Source of the DNA: Bacteroides sedimenti
GTDB lineage: Bacteria; Bacteroidota; Bacteroidia; Bacteroidales; Bacteroidaceae
DNA: 64,000 bases
Reading direction: 5' to 3'
NCBI RefSeq assembly: GCF_040365225.1
Contig: NZ_AP028055.1
Coordinates: 1,054,001-1,118,000, forward strand
This document shows, piece after piece, positions 44,458 to 54,395 of the stretch. The notes beneath the pieces were generated by a model, which ran no database searches, was not told the DNA's origin, and saw nothing but the letters and a program-made list of their open reading frames with translations. Position numbers and translations under genes: made by a program. The first letter of the stretch is position 1. Each line of letters starts with the position of its first letter.

Positions 44458-44922
44458 ATGAGATATATAAAAAAATTACTTATATCGATTAAAAGATACT
44501 TCTTTTTAAGAGATATAAAGCATAAAGGTCGCAATATTTCCTTATTTTTCCCATTAATAATTGAAGGAAAAGAAAATGTTACTATAGGGAATAATTCCCA
44601 AATTGGCTCATATTGTCATATTTGGGGAAATGGAGGAGTAATCATTGGAGACGATGTTTTAATTGCCGCTCATTGTTGTATTTCATCATTAAATCACGAT
44701 TACTCGAGCGACTTGATTAGGACTGGGAAAATCATTCCAAAAGCTGTAGTCATAGAAAATAATGTATGGTTGGGATATAATGTAACTGTACTTCCTGGTG
44801 TAAAAATTGGTTATGGAAGTGTTATTGGTGCAGGAAGCGTTGTTGCAAATAACATTCCTCCAAATTCGATAGCGGTAGGTAATCCAGCTAAAGTAATAAA
44901 AAAAAGACTTGTAAATTGTTAA
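44458..44922 (+). CDS. Hexapeptide-repeat acyltransferase
   Basis: This 154-residue left-handed beta-helix transferase has repeats such as VTIGNNSQIGSYCHIWG, VVIENNVWLGYNVTVLPGVKIGYGSVIGAGSVV and the final NPAKVIKKR. The likely catalytic histidine is in ISSLNHDYS. It resembles maltose/galactoside O-acetyltransferases and probably acetylates a sugar of the repeat unit. It lies 5 nt after the flippase and 3 nt before the next acyltransferase. Confidence 0.85.
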   Translation: MRYIKKLLISIKRYFFLRDIKHKGRNISLFFPLIIEGKENVTIGNNSQIGSYCHIWGNGGVIIGDDVLIAAHCCISSLNHDYSSDLIRTGKIIPKAVVIENNVWLGYNVTVLPGVKIGYGSVIGAGSVVANNIPPNSIAVGNPAKVIKKRLVNC

Positions 44923-44925
44923 ACA

Positions 44926-45573
44926 ATGAGTTTCAAGAAAATAATCAAATCAATAATATTATCACGTTTTCCTCGATTGTATAAATTAATTCAATTACAT
45001 TATCATTATAAATTAATGAATGAAATTGAAATAGATCCAACGACAAAGATAATATTCCCTTTCACAGCAAATAAATCTTCTATTGGTAGATATACGTATT
45101 TAAGTAGAAATTGTATGTTGTATAATACAACAATTGGTAGTTTTTGTTCTATAGGTCCCAATTTAATTTGTGGCTGGGGAGTTCACCCAATTGATACCAT
45201 AAGTACCCATCCAATGTTTTATTCAACAAAAAAACAAAATGGAATTACTCTTTCTTCTGTGGATAAAATAGAAGAACATAAATGCATAAAAATAGGAAAT
45301 GATGTTTTTATTGGAATGAATGTTACCATACTTGATGGAGTCAATATCGGTGATGGAGCTGTAATTGGGGCTGGTAGTATTGTTTCGAAAGATATTCCTG
45401 CCTACGCAGTCGCTTTTGGAAATCCAATTAAAATTATAAAATATCGCTTTGATAAAGATATAATCGATGCATTAATTAAGATACAATGGTGGAATTTTGA
45501 TCTAAATAAATTAAAAGAAGTTGAAAAATATTTTTTTGATGTAAATGATTTTATTATAAAAAATAAAATTTAG
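44926..45573 (+). CDS. CatB-like hexapeptide acetyltransferase
   Basis: This 215-residue beta-helix protein of the xenobiotic/Vat acetyltransferase type carries SSIGRYTYLSRNCMLYNTTIGSFCSIGPN and the likely catalytic His in GWGVHPID. The C-terminal repeats are VFIGMNVTILDGVNIGDGAVIGAGSIV. In this operon the role is probably O-acetylation of the polysaccharide, not drug resistance. Confidence 0.84.
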   Translation: MSFKKIIKSIILSRFPRLYKLIQLHYHYKLMNEIEIDPTTKIIFPFTANKSSIGRYTYLSRNCMLYNTTIGSFCSIGPNLICGWGVHPIDTISTHPMFYSTKKQNGITLSSVDKIEEHKCIKIGNDVFIGMNVTILDGVNIGDGAVIGAGSIVSKDIPAYAVAFGNPIKIIKYRFDKDIIDALIKIQWWNFDLNKLKEVEKYFFDVNDFIIKNKI

Positions 45574-45575
45574 TT

Positions 45576-46913
45576 ATGCTATTATTGCCATTATTGATAT
45601 TAAGTATCATATTATATATAATTGGAAAAAGGGTATCATCTGTTCTTATATTCTTTTTCTTTTTATTCGATGGATTTCAGCTTATTCCTGAAGTTTTATT
45701 TGACACTCATGCAGGCATTTCAAAATCCTTTGATTTTGCTTTTGTTTATGTAATGGTATTATTTATATATGGTGTAATTAAATATGATGATTATATACCT
45801 ATAAATAGAGTCTCAAAAATTATTGCATTTTACCTTTTATTCATTGTTATTTCTATCGGAATAAGTTTATTCATCTATCATATTAGTTTTGTAGATATTC
45901 TTAGAACGTCCAGGACATATTTTTTAGTTTTATCATATTATGTTGTTAGGAGACTAACAAGAGAAGAGTTGGATAAACTCTTAAGAATTCTTTTTTTTGT
46001 AGTCTTGTTTCAATGTGTTCTTTTTATGATTCAAGCATTTACAGGAATAGCAATAATGACAGGAGCTGAGAGTGGACGTACAGGCATAATTACACGCTTT
46101 TATAATGTGCCTTTTATGGCATATTTCTTTGTGTTTTATGCAATATTTAATAATCCATTCAATGGTTGGTTGAAAAATTTGACTACAATAATCATGTCGA
46201 TTACAATGTTTCTTCCACTTCACCGTTCATTAATGATGGCTTTTATTTTATGTCTATTTATTGGTGTATATAATAGAATAAGTGGAATAAAAAATGCAAA
46301 GAAGACACTTAATACACTATTAATTTTATTCGTTGCAGTCTTTTTATTAGTGGGAAAAGATTCAGGTGGGCGGACTATTAATGATATAAGTAATGTATTG
46401 TCAGGAGAGTTTTTAGATGTTGATGAGGATTTTGAAATGAGCGAAGAATCAACCTTTATGTTCAGAATGGCTCATTTTTTTGAAAGATTTATGGATATAA
46501 CAGAGTCAAAGATGGAAATTGTTTTTGGAGCGGGTTATATGACAGAGGATTCTAACTATACATTTAATCACTTCGATTATCAAATTGGACTTCCAGATGA
46601 AATTACAGGTAATACTGTGCAGTTAGATACATCTGATATTGCTTGGTCAAATTTTATTATACGATACGGTGTCATTGGAACATTCATTTTTTTATATGTA
46701 TTATATTCAATCACTTCAATTTTTCATAGAAATCTTAAAACGATTGGTTTGCCTATATTTTTATATATGATTCTCTTGTTTATTATTTCATTTACAAGCG
46801 ATTTGTTATATCAAAATCGGATGTTGATTTTCCCATTCTTATTATATAACTTATTACCCCATAATAGAGAAGATAAAGAAAATATAGTAAATAATTCACC
46901 CCTGTTTGTATGA
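45576..46913 (+). CDS. Wzy-like polysaccharide polymerase
   Basis: This 445-residue very hydrophobic protein has about 10-12 membrane spans and a large loop near residues 255-355, as in O-antigen polymerases. No short sequence motif is diagnostic, so the call rests on topology and on its place between the flippase and glycosyltransferases. It overlaps the next gene by 4 nt. Confidence 0.78.
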   Translation: MLLLPLLILSIILYIIGKRVSSVLIFFFFLFDGFQLIPEVLFDTHAGISKSFDFAFVYVMVLFIYGVIKYDDYIPINRVSKIIAFYLLFIVISIGISLFIYHISFVDILRTSRTYFLVLSYYVVRRLTREELDKLLRILFFVVLFQCVLFMIQAFTGIAIMTGAESGRTGIITRFYNVPFMAYFFVFYAIFNNPFNGWLKNLTTIIMSITMFLPLHRSLMMAFILCLFIGVYNRISGIKNAKKTLNTLLILFVAVFLLVGKDSGGRTINDISNVLSGEFLDVDEDFEMSEESTFMFRMAHFFERFMDITESKMEIVFGAGYMTEDSNYTFNHFDYQIGLPDEITGNTVQLDTSDIAWSNFIIRYGVIGTFIFLYVLYSITSIFHRNLKTIGLPIFLYMILLFIISFTSDLLYQNRMLIFPFLLYNLLPHNREDKENIVNNSPLFV

Positions 46914-47821
46914 ATCCAGATATTAAAATAACAGTTCTTACCTCACTCTTTAATTGTATTAAGTATTTAGATGGATATTTTGATTGTTTATCGAATTTGA
47001 ATAACACACAAAATATTGAAATCTTACTTCTTCATAATGCTCCTTCAAAAGAAGAATTAGCTATTATAGAACAAAAACTACCTATTTTCCCATTTGTAAA
47101 ACATATTATTATTTCAGAAAGAGAAGGTTTATATTCTACCTGGAATAGAGGAATAAAGCTTGCAAAAGGAGAATACATCTGTGTATGGAATGTTGACGAC
47201 ATTCGTATGCCTAATTCTATTTTTGATCAAGCTGATACATTGGACAAAAATTCAGATGCAGATCTCACTTATGGCGATTTCTATTATATGTTTGAATACC
47301 CAATTGAAAGCAATGTATTAGTTGTTAATAAAGAATTTCAAAAGAATTCAAAAATTTTCTTTAGATCACATCAGATAGGTTGTTTTCCAATGTGGAGAAA
47401 AAATATACATGATAAAATTGGGTATTTTGACGAACAATTTAAATTAGTCGCAGATTTTGACTTTCAGATTCGAGCAACACGTAGCAACCTAATTATTAAA
47501 ACTGATAAAGTTTTAGGTTATTATTTAGAAAATGTGCCGGAAAAATTGAGTAGCAATTCTTGGAAACAGAGCGTTGAGCGTAATGTATTATATCTGCGTT
47601 ATGGAATGTTTGATTTATTTAATTGGTTGACTTTATTCTCTATTGTTAAAAATTATAAAGTTAATTATTTGTCTTATAATAATTCAATAATCCCTTTGCA
47701 CGAAAAATTTCATTTATATCGAACTTTTATTTTTTTTAGGATTCCATTGTTCCTTTTTTCTATATTCCGTCAACCAAAATTTGTTTTGTCAAGCATTAAA
47801 CATAATATTCTTCGAAAATGA
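46910..47821 (+). CDS. Family 2 glycosyltransferase
   Basis: This 303-residue GT-A enzyme has the opening KITVLTSLFNCIKYLDGY, the phrase YSTWNRGIKLAKGEYICVWNVDD with the metal-binding Asp pair, and a later WRKNIHDKIGYFDEQFKLVADFD that is typical of GT2 acceptor regions. Donor and acceptor are unknown. It overlaps both neighbours by 4 nt, so the genes are translationally coupled. Confidence 0.86.
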   Translation: MNPDIKITVLTSLFNCIKYLDGYFDCLSNLNNTQNIEILLLHNAPSKEELAIIEQKLPIFPFVKHIIISEREGLYSTWNRGIKLAKGEYICVWNVDDIRMPNSIFDQADTLDKNSDADLTYGDFYYMFEYPIESNVLVVNKEFQKNSKIFFRSHQIGCFPMWRKNIHDKIGYFDEQFKLVADFDFQIRATRSNLIIKTDKVLGYYLENVPEKLSSNSWKQSVERNVLYLRYGMFDLFNWLTLFSIVKNYKVNYLSYNNSIIPLHEKFHLYRTFIFFRIPLFLFSIFRQPKFVLSSIKHNILRK

Positions 47822-48744
47822 AAAATGAAATTAGTTTTAGCATAGTTACTCCTGTTTACAACCGGGAAGATTGTATACTTAGATGCCTAAAGAGCGTGAC
47901 TAAGCAAAAAAATAATAATTATGAACATCTGATTGTTGATGACGGATCAACAGATGGAACAACTAATCTTATTGAAGAATACGCTAAAACTCATCAACAA
48001 ATTCATTTTTTCAAATTTAGTAAGAATCAGGGAGTAAATGCAGCTAGAAACTATGCTATAAAAAACTGTAAGAATAAATATGTATTGTTTTTAGATAGTG
48101 ATGATTATATGAATGATAATGCTTTGGATACAATTGAAGAAAACATTTCTTTACATCAAGGATATAGCCATTACTTATTTGCTCAAAATCATAGGATGGA
48201 TTATTATCGTAGTAATTCATTATTAAGCTCTGATTTTATAGAAATTAATTTTTATAATTGGATTAAAAATGAAATTAGCGGAGACTTTCTTCATGTTATA
48301 TCTCGTGAAATAATACAACAATTTCCATTTGATGAAAAATTAAGAATTTATGAAGAACTTAATTTTATGAAAATGTATAAATTTTCTCAAAAGCAATTAT
48401 TTATTAACAAAGCTGTTATGCATATTGAAATAAGTCGTTTTGATTCTGTATCGAAGGAAGCCACATTGATAAATTCTAATGCTATTCAATCTCAATTCGA
48501 ATTTTTAAAGCAAATGATCGATTCTTTTGAGGTTGATTATAAGAAATATAATATAATCAAATTAAACTCTATGATTAATAGATGCTTGATTTTTAGTTTA
48601 GCTTTATCAGATTACAATTATTATAAGTATTTATCAAAAAAATATCAAAAAAATATTTTACTAGGCAAAGTAATGTGTCAATTAGGTTTAGGACCTTTTC
48701 TGAAATTTTTAATTATGTCATATTCAAGAATTAAACATTTATAA
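47818..48744 (+). CDS. Family 2 glycosyltransferase
   Basis: A 308-residue GT2 protein with the canonical FSIVTPVYNREDCILRCLKS opening, VDDGSTDGT nucleotide-binding motif, NQGVNAARN and VLFLDSDDYM (DXD). The second half is divergent and basic. It probably adds one sugar to the lipid-linked repeat; its specificity is unknown. Confidence 0.88.
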   Translation: MKNEISFSIVTPVYNREDCILRCLKSVTKQKNNNYEHLIVDDGSTDGTTNLIEEYAKTHQQIHFFKFSKNQGVNAARNYAIKNCKNKYVLFLDSDDYMNDNALDTIEENISLHQGYSHYLFAQNHRMDYYRSNSLLSSDFIEINFYNWIKNEISGDFLHVISREIIQQFPFDEKLRIYEELNFMKMYKFSQKQLFINKAVMHIEISRFDSVSKEATLINSNAIQSQFEFLKQMIDSFEVDYKKYNIIKLNSMINRCLIFSLALSDYNYYKYLSKKYQKNILLGKVMCQLGLGPFLKFLIMSYSRIKHL

Positions 48745-48750
48745 TTAGGC

Positions 48751-49788
48751 ATGAAAGTACTACATCTTATTTTTTCATTAAACATTGGAGGATCTGAGTC
48801 TATGATGGTTGATATAGCCAATAGGCAAATCGTCAATAATGATGTATACGTATATATCGTAAATTCTGCATATAATCAAATATTACTCGATAGTTTTAAT
48901 GATAATATAAAAATTCATCTTTTTAATCGTAAAGAGGGTAGTAAAAATCCGTTTAAAATATTAGAGATTAATTGGGCTATATATAAATTGAAACCAGATA
49001 TTGTACATTGTCATGATGCGGATATAAATAAAATATTTTTTATACATCCATTTATCAAAACTTTGCTTACAGTGCATGCTATTGACCTTCCTCTGATCAG
49101 AATTTCTAAATTCAATAAGATTGTTGCTATTTCATCTGCGGTAAAAGAATATCTTTTAAAAAGAAAGGTTTCTAATGTTTCTGTAATTTATAATGGTGTC
49201 GAGACCTCTACTATTGACTCTAAGAAAGATCAAATAGCTCACAAACCTTTTAAAATTGTTCAGGTTGGACGGTTAAATCATTGTATTAAAGGACAGCATA
49301 TATTAATTGAGGCATTAATGCTTTTAATTACAAAACACAAAATATCAGATATTCACCTTGATTTTATCGGCGAGGGTAGCTCTTTTTCTTTTCTGAAAGA
49401 TCTGGTTAATAAATATGAATTAGCAGATAAGGTTACTTTTCATGGAATTAAAGACCGCTCATTTATTTATTCAAATCTTAAGAATTACGATTTATTAGTT
49501 CAGCCATCAATTATTGAAGGCTTTGGACTTACAGTTGTTGAAGGTATGTCTGCTAAGATACCAGTATTAGTTTCTAAGAATGATGGACCAATGGAAATTA
49601 TCCAAAATGGAAAGTATGGTTTTTATTTTGAAAAAGAAAATGCAACAGATTGCGCAAATCAGATAAGAAAAATAATAATATCTAGAGAAAAAGTTAATCA
49701 AATTGTTGAAAATGCATATGAATATTGTTTGAAGAATTTTGATATCGATAAAACTGTAGAGAAATATTTTATGGAATATCAAAAATGA
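48751..49788 (+). CDS. Family 4 glycosyltransferase
   Basis: This 345-residue GT-B enzyme starts with VLHLIFSLNIGGSESMMVDIAN, the usual N-lobe acceptor motif. The C-lobe has IVQVGRLNHCIKGQHILIEA and PSIIEGFGLTVVEGMSAKIPVLVS, where the E-x7-E donor-binding motif lies. It should act in the cytoplasm on the undecaprenyl-linked acceptor. Confidence 0.9.
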   Translation: MKVLHLIFSLNIGGSESMMVDIANRQIVNNDVYVYIVNSAYNQILLDSFNDNIKIHLFNRKEGSKNPFKILEINWAIYKLKPDIVHCHDADINKIFFIHPFIKTLLTVHAIDLPLIRISKFNKIVAISSAVKEYLLKRKVSNVSVIYNGVETSTIDSKKDQIAHKPFKIVQVGRLNHCIKGQHILIEALMLLITKHKISDIHLDFIGEGSSFSFLKDLVNKYELADKVTFHGIKDRSFIYSNLKNYDLLVQPSIIEGFGLTVVEGMSAKIPVLVSKNDGPMEIIQNGKYGFYFEKENATDCANQIRKIIISREKVNQIVENAYEYCLKNFDIDKTVEKYFMEYQK

Positions 49789-49821
49789 TTGCTATAAATA
49801 CTTTTTTTTAATAACTAATAT

Positions 49822-50910
49822 ATGAAAGATATTATCATCGTTTGTCCATCTCTTGATCCAGAGAATGTAAGCGGAGTTTCCTCTGTTGCCAGATTTATTA
49901 TTAGCAACAATCCTTCTGTGAATTACTCACATTTCGAACTGGGGAAGAAAAACGAGGAAAAAGGTGGGGTATTTCGTGTCTTTAGAATAGTCAATAACCT
50001 GAAACAATGGATTAAATTTCTAAATAAGAGAAGAGGGAGCATCATTCATTATAATTTTCCAATAACCCGTAAATCTGCTCTAAGAGATCCTCTGTTTATG
50101 CTTATTGCTAGATTGTTTTTATGCAAATTGATAATCCATTTGCATGGTGGTAATTATTTAGAAAATAATAAAACTTCTTTTTGGGTCAGTTGGATATTGA
50201 AGAGAGTGTTTTCACTAAAATGCCCTATTATTGTCCTTAGTCCAAATGAAAAATCTATTTTGGAACGTAAATTTAACGCCAAGAATGTTCATACACTTCC
50301 AAACTGTGTTGATCTAACCAATTCTGATGATTTTGAAAGAAAAATAAATATTGACAAGCCTTTGACCATTTTATATATTGGAAGAATTGTTGAAACAAAA
50401 GGACTTAATTATATGTTTGATGCTTTTAAAATATTAAAAGATAAAGGAGTACCTTTTAGTTTAATATTTGCGGGTGAAGAAGAAAGAAATAGCAATTTTA
50501 TTGAAAGATTCAGAAATTTACTAGACAGGCAATTTATTTATAAAGGTATCGTATTAGGTAAAGATAAAGATGAACTCTTTAAGAAAGCGGATGTGTTTCT
50601 GCTACCGTCATTTTATGAAGGTTTGCCGTTATCATTATTAGAAAGTATGAGTTTTGGTTTAACACCGATTGTAACCAATGTTGGTTCTATAAATTACTGC
50701 GTTACAAACGAAGAGAATGGAATTATAATTAAAGATCATAATAGTACTGACATTGTAAATGCAATTGAATATTTACATAATAATAGAGAGAATTTATTTA
50801 TTTGGGGATGTAAGTCCAAGGAGAAAATAAAGTGTTTATTTGATCCCAAAGAATATATTTATAACTTGAATAAAATATATGACACTTTATTCACAAATAA
50901 CATTGATTAA
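49822..50910 (+). CDS. Family 4 glycosyltransferase
   Basis: This 362-residue GT-B protein has the N-terminal phrase IIIVCPSLDPENVSGVSSVA. The C-lobe carries LTILYIGRIVETKGLNYMFDAF and LPSFYEGLPLSLLESMSFG, containing the donor-binding Glu pair. It is 33 nt after the previous GT4. The sugar specificity is not readable. Confidence 0.9.
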   Translation: MKDIIIVCPSLDPENVSGVSSVARFIISNNPSVNYSHFELGKKNEEKGGVFRVFRIVNNLKQWIKFLNKRRGSIIHYNFPITRKSALRDPLFMLIARLFLCKLIIHLHGGNYLENNKTSFWVSWILKRVFSLKCPIIVLSPNEKSILERKFNAKNVHTLPNCVDLTNSDDFERKINIDKPLTILYIGRIVETKGLNYMFDAFKILKDKGVPFSLIFAGEEERNSNFIERFRNLLDRQFIYKGIVLGKDKDELFKKADVFLLPSFYEGLPLSLLESMSFGLTPIVTNVGSINYCVTNEENGIIIKDHNSTDIVNAIEYLHNNRENLFIWGCKSKEKIKCLFDPKEYIYNLNKIYDTLFTNNID

Positions 50911-50932
50911 TAATTAAAAGTATTTATAATAT

Positions 50933-51928
50933 ATGAGGAAAATATTAGTAACTGGTGGAGCCGGAATGATTGGCTCTAATTTGATTAAAAGATTAATCAA
51001 ACAAGGAGATGAAATATATGTGATAGATAATCTATGGAGAGGTAAATTAGAATATCTTCAAGATGATAGAGGGAATGATATAATCCCTTTGAAAACACAT
51101 TTTTATGACAGAGATTTGTCAATATCAGGTCAGTGTGATGATTTGTTGTCAAAGGTAGAGTATGTAATTCACCTTGCAGATATTGTTGCAGGTATCGATT
51201 ATGTATTTAATAATCAGGGAGATATCTTTAGGCAAAACATTCTTATTAATTCCAATGTAATAGCATCTGCTCGCAAATATGGAAAACACCTTAAGGGCTT
51301 TCTATACGTTGGAACAGCATGTAGTTTTCCTTTAACACGACAAAACTCTTTAGAAGTAATTCCATTGCGTGAAGAAGAACTTTACCCAGCAATGCCTGAG
51401 TCGGCATATGGGTGGAGCAAACTTATGGGACAATATGAAGTTGATTTGTTAGGGAAAGAAACAGAAATCCCAACTTGCACATTAATGTTTCATAATGTGT
51501 ACGGAGCTCCATGTGATTTCGGAAATAGAAGTCAGGTTATTCCTGCATTAATAAGAAAAGCGGTAAATTACCCTAATGAAAAATTCGAGGTGTGGGGTAG
51601 TGGTGAACAAGGACGCGCATTTATACATGTTAATGATATTGTTGAAGCTCTTGTTCTAGCATTGGATAAAGGTTGGAATCATGGTCCGATTCAAATTGGA
51701 CCTTCAATATGTACATCAATAAAAGAAATCGCAGAAATGATTGTTAAAATATCAGGAAAGGATATATCTATTTTTTATGATACGACACGCCCGGAAGGTG
51801 ACAAAGCAAGAAGTGCTGATTTCTCAAAAGCAAAACGTATTTTGGGATGGGAACCAAGAGTTAACCTAGAAAAAGGAATTAGGTTGCAATACGAATGGAT
51901 AGAGAAACAGATCAAGGAATCAAAATGA
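50933..51928 (+). CDS. NAD-dependent nucleotide-sugar epimerase/dehydratase (extended SDR)
   Basis: This 331-residue extended SDR has the Rossmann motif ILVTGGAGMIGSNLIK (residues 4-19), a catalytic YxxxK as SAYGWSKLMG, and the active-site threonine/serine region VGTACSFP. The overall pattern resembles GDP-mannose 3,5-epimerase and UDP-glucose 4-epimerase families. It likely makes a nucleotide sugar for this polysaccharide; the exact reaction cannot be fixed. Confidence 0.85.
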   Translation: MRKILVTGGAGMIGSNLIKRLIKQGDEIYVIDNLWRGKLEYLQDDRGNDIIPLKTHFYDRDLSISGQCDDLLSKVEYVIHLADIVAGIDYVFNNQGDIFRQNILINSNVIASARKYGKHLKGFLYVGTACSFPLTRQNSLEVIPLREEELYPAMPESAYGWSKLMGQYEVDLLGKETEIPTCTLMFHNVYGAPCDFGNRSQVIPALIRKAVNYPNEKFEVWGSGEQGRAFIHVNDIVEALVLALDKGWNHGPIQIGPSICTSIKEIAEMIVKISGKDISIFYDTTRPEGDKARSADFSKAKRILGWEPRVNLEKGIRLQYEWIEKQIKESK

Positions 51929-51935
51929 CTATAAA

Positions 51936-52691
51936 ATGAAGTATTTTAATGTTGCTATAGAATTTGACAGACAAAGAGTTGATAATATTATTGAGTCAAC
52001 AATTAAACAAAATGGCAAAGGGTATGTCTGTTCTGTAGAAAGTAATAATTTAACTATTGCCAATAGGGACAAGCTGTTTAATGAAGTCTTGAATTCTGCA
52101 TTGATTAACATTTGCGACGGAAGCAATATTGCCTGGTTTTTAGGCCGGATACATAAAAAATGTCTAAAACCATACATCGGAGCCGACTTGTTCAGAATTT
52201 ATGTAGATAAATGTAAATACAGACAGTATTTTTTAGGAAATACTCCAGAGGTTCTTGATGGGCTTAAAAGAAATCTATCAAAAATTGATCCTAAAATTCA
52301 AAGTATGAGTTTTGAATCTTTACCCTTTCGTAAAGTTGAAGAATTTGATTACGAAGCTATTGCTGAAAAGATAAACAAAGACAACCCTGATATAATTTGG
52401 GTTTCTTTAGGAGCACCTAAACAAGAAATTTTTATGAATCGTTTATTGCCGTATCTAAATAGAGGAGTAATGTTTGGCTTTGGGGCTATTTTTAATTTTA
52501 ATTCAGATGCTGGTCATGTAAGACGCGCTCCAAAGTGGATGCGTAATTTAAGATTAGAGTGGTTGTACAGAGCATTCGAAGAACCTAAAAAGAACATACC
52601 TCGGTACTGGAATTTTATTAAATTGCTTCCAAAACTGATTGCAATGGAATACAAATTATCACACAAAAATATTGAAAGGAATAAAATCTGA
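51936..52691 (+). CDS. WecG/TagA/CpsF-family glycosyltransferase (GT26)
   Basis: This 251-residue GT26 protein has the family phrases CDGSNIAWFLGRIH, IWVSLGAPKQEIFMNRLLP and FGFGAIFNFNSDAGHVRRAPKWMR, then LEWLYRAFEEP. WecG and TagA add ManNAc-type sugars early in glycan assembly. Here it is the last gene of the A/T-rich core; the downstream hairpin and new promoter separate it from the next unit. Confidence 0.9.
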   Translation: MKYFNVAIEFDRQRVDNIIESTIKQNGKGYVCSVESNNLTIANRDKLFNEVLNSALINICDGSNIAWFLGRIHKKCLKPYIGADLFRIYVDKCKYRQYFLGNTPEVLDGLKRNLSKIDPKIQSMSFESLPFRKVEEFDYEAIAEKINKDNPDIIWVSLGAPKQEIFMNRLLPYLNRGVMFGFGAIFNFNSDAGHVRRAPKWMRNLRLEWLYRAFEEPKKNIPRYWNFIKLLPKLIAMEYKLSHKNIERNKI

Positions 52692-52872
52692 ATTTAAATT
52701 ATCGTAATGTATTCCAGAGATCATATTTTAACTAAAAATATGCAATTAAAAAATGCATTATTTAGCTATATAATAATATTATTGACTTTATCTGCAGTAA
52801 TATAATAGCATTTTAAAGTTCTTCAGAGGTTAAAAGAACGGAAGTGGCTGTCTCAACACAAATACAATATCG

Positions 52873-52917
52873 CCTTGTGGATGAATCATATATGTATATT
52901 AAAACTCATCCACAAGG
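52873..52917 (+). terminator. Long-loop hairpin, possible terminator or attenuator
   Basis: CCTTGTGGATGA (52873-52884) and TCATCCACAAGG (52906-52917) are perfect complements with a 21-nt A/T-rich loop. No strict T run follows, so it may be an attenuator or protein site. Confidence 0.5.
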
Positions 52918-52945
52918 TAAGTTTCTAATCTTTTCTCACAAATTC

Positions 52946-52976
52946 TTTCAAAATCCATCAAAATCCTTTAATTTTG
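52946..52976 (+). promoter_or_regulatory. Internal promoter before the WcaJ-like gene
   Basis: TTTC (52946-52949), 19 bp, then TAATTTTG (52969-52976). The leader to the ATG at 52998 is about 15 nt. It makes the initiating transferase, Wzi, rfbC and ugd transcribable apart from the core. Confidence 0.65.
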
Positions 52977-52997
52977 CTTTTAAATGGTAATACGTTT

Positions 52998-54395
52998 ATG
53001 AAGCAACAAACAAGATATTCTCATTTCCTTAAATCATTGATTATATTGGGAGATTATATGGTTCTCAATATGATTTTTATTTTGGTTATTTTCATCTTTA
53101 GATCATATCTCAGAGAAGATGTTATTTCTGAGTTTTATCCTCTGTTGCTGATTATAAACATCTGTTTTGTTCCTGGGATCATAATTTTTGGGGTAACTCC
53201 TCATTCCAGAGTTATTTATGCAGATAAGATTGTACAGAATACATTTTATGCTACTCTGCTTCATTTTGTTCTATTCATTGCTGCACTTACTTTTTTTAAG
53301 ATAGAGGACGTCTCAAGGTTGTTTATCATCTCCTTTTATTCAATTTTCTTTGTTGCAATTTCATTCTGGAGAATCGGAATAAGATTTGCCATCAAACAAT
53401 ACCGGAAAAAGGGATTCAATTTTAAGTTAATTGTAATACTTGGGGCTGGTAAGAACGGAAATGCATTGTATGAGGAGATGATGGATGATCCGGGATATGG
53501 TTATCGTATTCTAGGTTTTTTTGAAGACAATCCTGTGAAAATTCCTTCTGAATCCAAATGGCTTGGAAAGACAGATGAAATTGAGAAATATATTCTTGAA
53601 AATCAAGTGGATGAAGTTTATTGCACTTTGCCGGAATCGGCAGAACAGACAATTGTGAGAACCTTGAACTTCTGCGAAAATAATATGATTCGTTTCTACA
53701 TTGTTCCCGAATTTCGGAGATATGTTAAGAAGCCAATGGAGTTAAGTGTATTAGGGAATATGCCGGTTCTTTCTTTGCGAGATGAACCATTACAATATCC
53801 GATGAATAGATTCTCTAAAAGACTCTTTGATATTGTGTTCTCTTTGTTGTTTCTTTGTACATTATTCCCATTTATATTTATAATCGTTGGGGTATGTGTG
53901 AAATTGTCATCACCAGGTCCGGTCTTTTTTAAACAACGTAGAACAGGTGAACGTGGCCGGGAATTTTATTGCTATAAATTTCGCACAATGAAGGTTAACA
54001 AAGATGCGGATACAAAACAAGCAACAAAAGATGATCCAAGGACAACCAAAATTGGCGAATTTCTCCGTAAAAGTAATATTGACGAATTGCCGCAGATAAT
54101 AAACGTACTAAAAGGAGAAATGTCAGTGGTAGGACCACGTCCGCACATGCTGAAACATACCCAACAGTACAATGAATTGATTGACAAGTACATGCTCCGT
54201 CATTTAATTAAACCTGGGATTACCGGATGGGCACAAGTAACAGGATTCAGAGGTGAGACAAAAGAGATTTCACAAATGGAAGGAAGAGTCATCCGGGATG
54301 TATGGTATATTGAACACTGGTCTTTTTTCCTTGATATAAAAATAATATATCTAACTGTTTCGAACATGATCAGAGGTGAAAAAAATGCATATTAA
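52998..54395 (+). CDS. WcaJ-like undecaprenyl-phosphate sugar-1-phosphate transferase
   Basis: The start is at 52998 (MKQQTRYSHFL); the in-frame ATG at 52974 overlaps the -7 box. The 465-residue protein has four N-terminal membrane spans, a Rossmann-like CoA-binding/NAD domain (LIVILGAGKNGNALYEEM), a fifth hydrophobic span, and a C-terminal bacterial sugar transferase domain. That domain shows KRLFDIVFSLLFL, GPVFFKQRRTGERGREFYCYKFRTM, SNIDELPQIINVLKGEMSVVGPRP and KPGITGWAQV. It starts synthesis by loading the first sugar phosphate, often glucose, onto undecaprenyl phosphate. Confidence 0.92.
   Translation: MKQQTRYSHFLKSLIILGDYMVLNMIFILVIFIFRSYLREDVISEFYPLLLIINICFVPGIIIFGVTPHSRVIYADKIVQNTFYATLLHFVLFIAALTFFKIEDVSRLFIISFYSIFFVAISFWRIGIRFAIKQYRKKGFNFKLIVILGAGKNGNALYEEMMDDPGYGYRILGFFEDNPVKIPSESKWLGKTDEIEKYILENQVDEVYCTLPESAEQTIVRTLNFCENNMIRFYIVPEFRRYVKKPMELSVLGNMPVLSLRDEPLQYPMNRFSKRLFDIVFSLLFLCTLFPFIFIIVGVCVKLSSPGPVFFKQRRTGERGREFYCYKFRTMKVNKDADTKQATKDDPRTTKIGEFLRKSNIDELPQIINVLKGEMSVVGPRPHMLKHTQQYNELIDKYMLRHLIKPGITGWAQVTGFRGETKEISQMEGRVIRDVWYIEHWSFFLDIKIIYLTVSNMIRGEKNAY

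Larger units (their letters stand above)
52692..52997. other. Intergenic region inside the exopolysaccharide locus
   Basis: It carries a 12-bp hairpin at 52873-52917 and a promoter at 52946-52976. The first ~180 bp hold no gene. Confidence 0.5.

Noticed and set aside
44926..45573. Chloramphenicol or streptogramin acetyltransferase (resistance gene)
   Set aside because: The fold is CatB/Vat-like, but it sits inside an exopolysaccharide operon next to another hexapeptide transferase, so sugar acetylation is the better reading.
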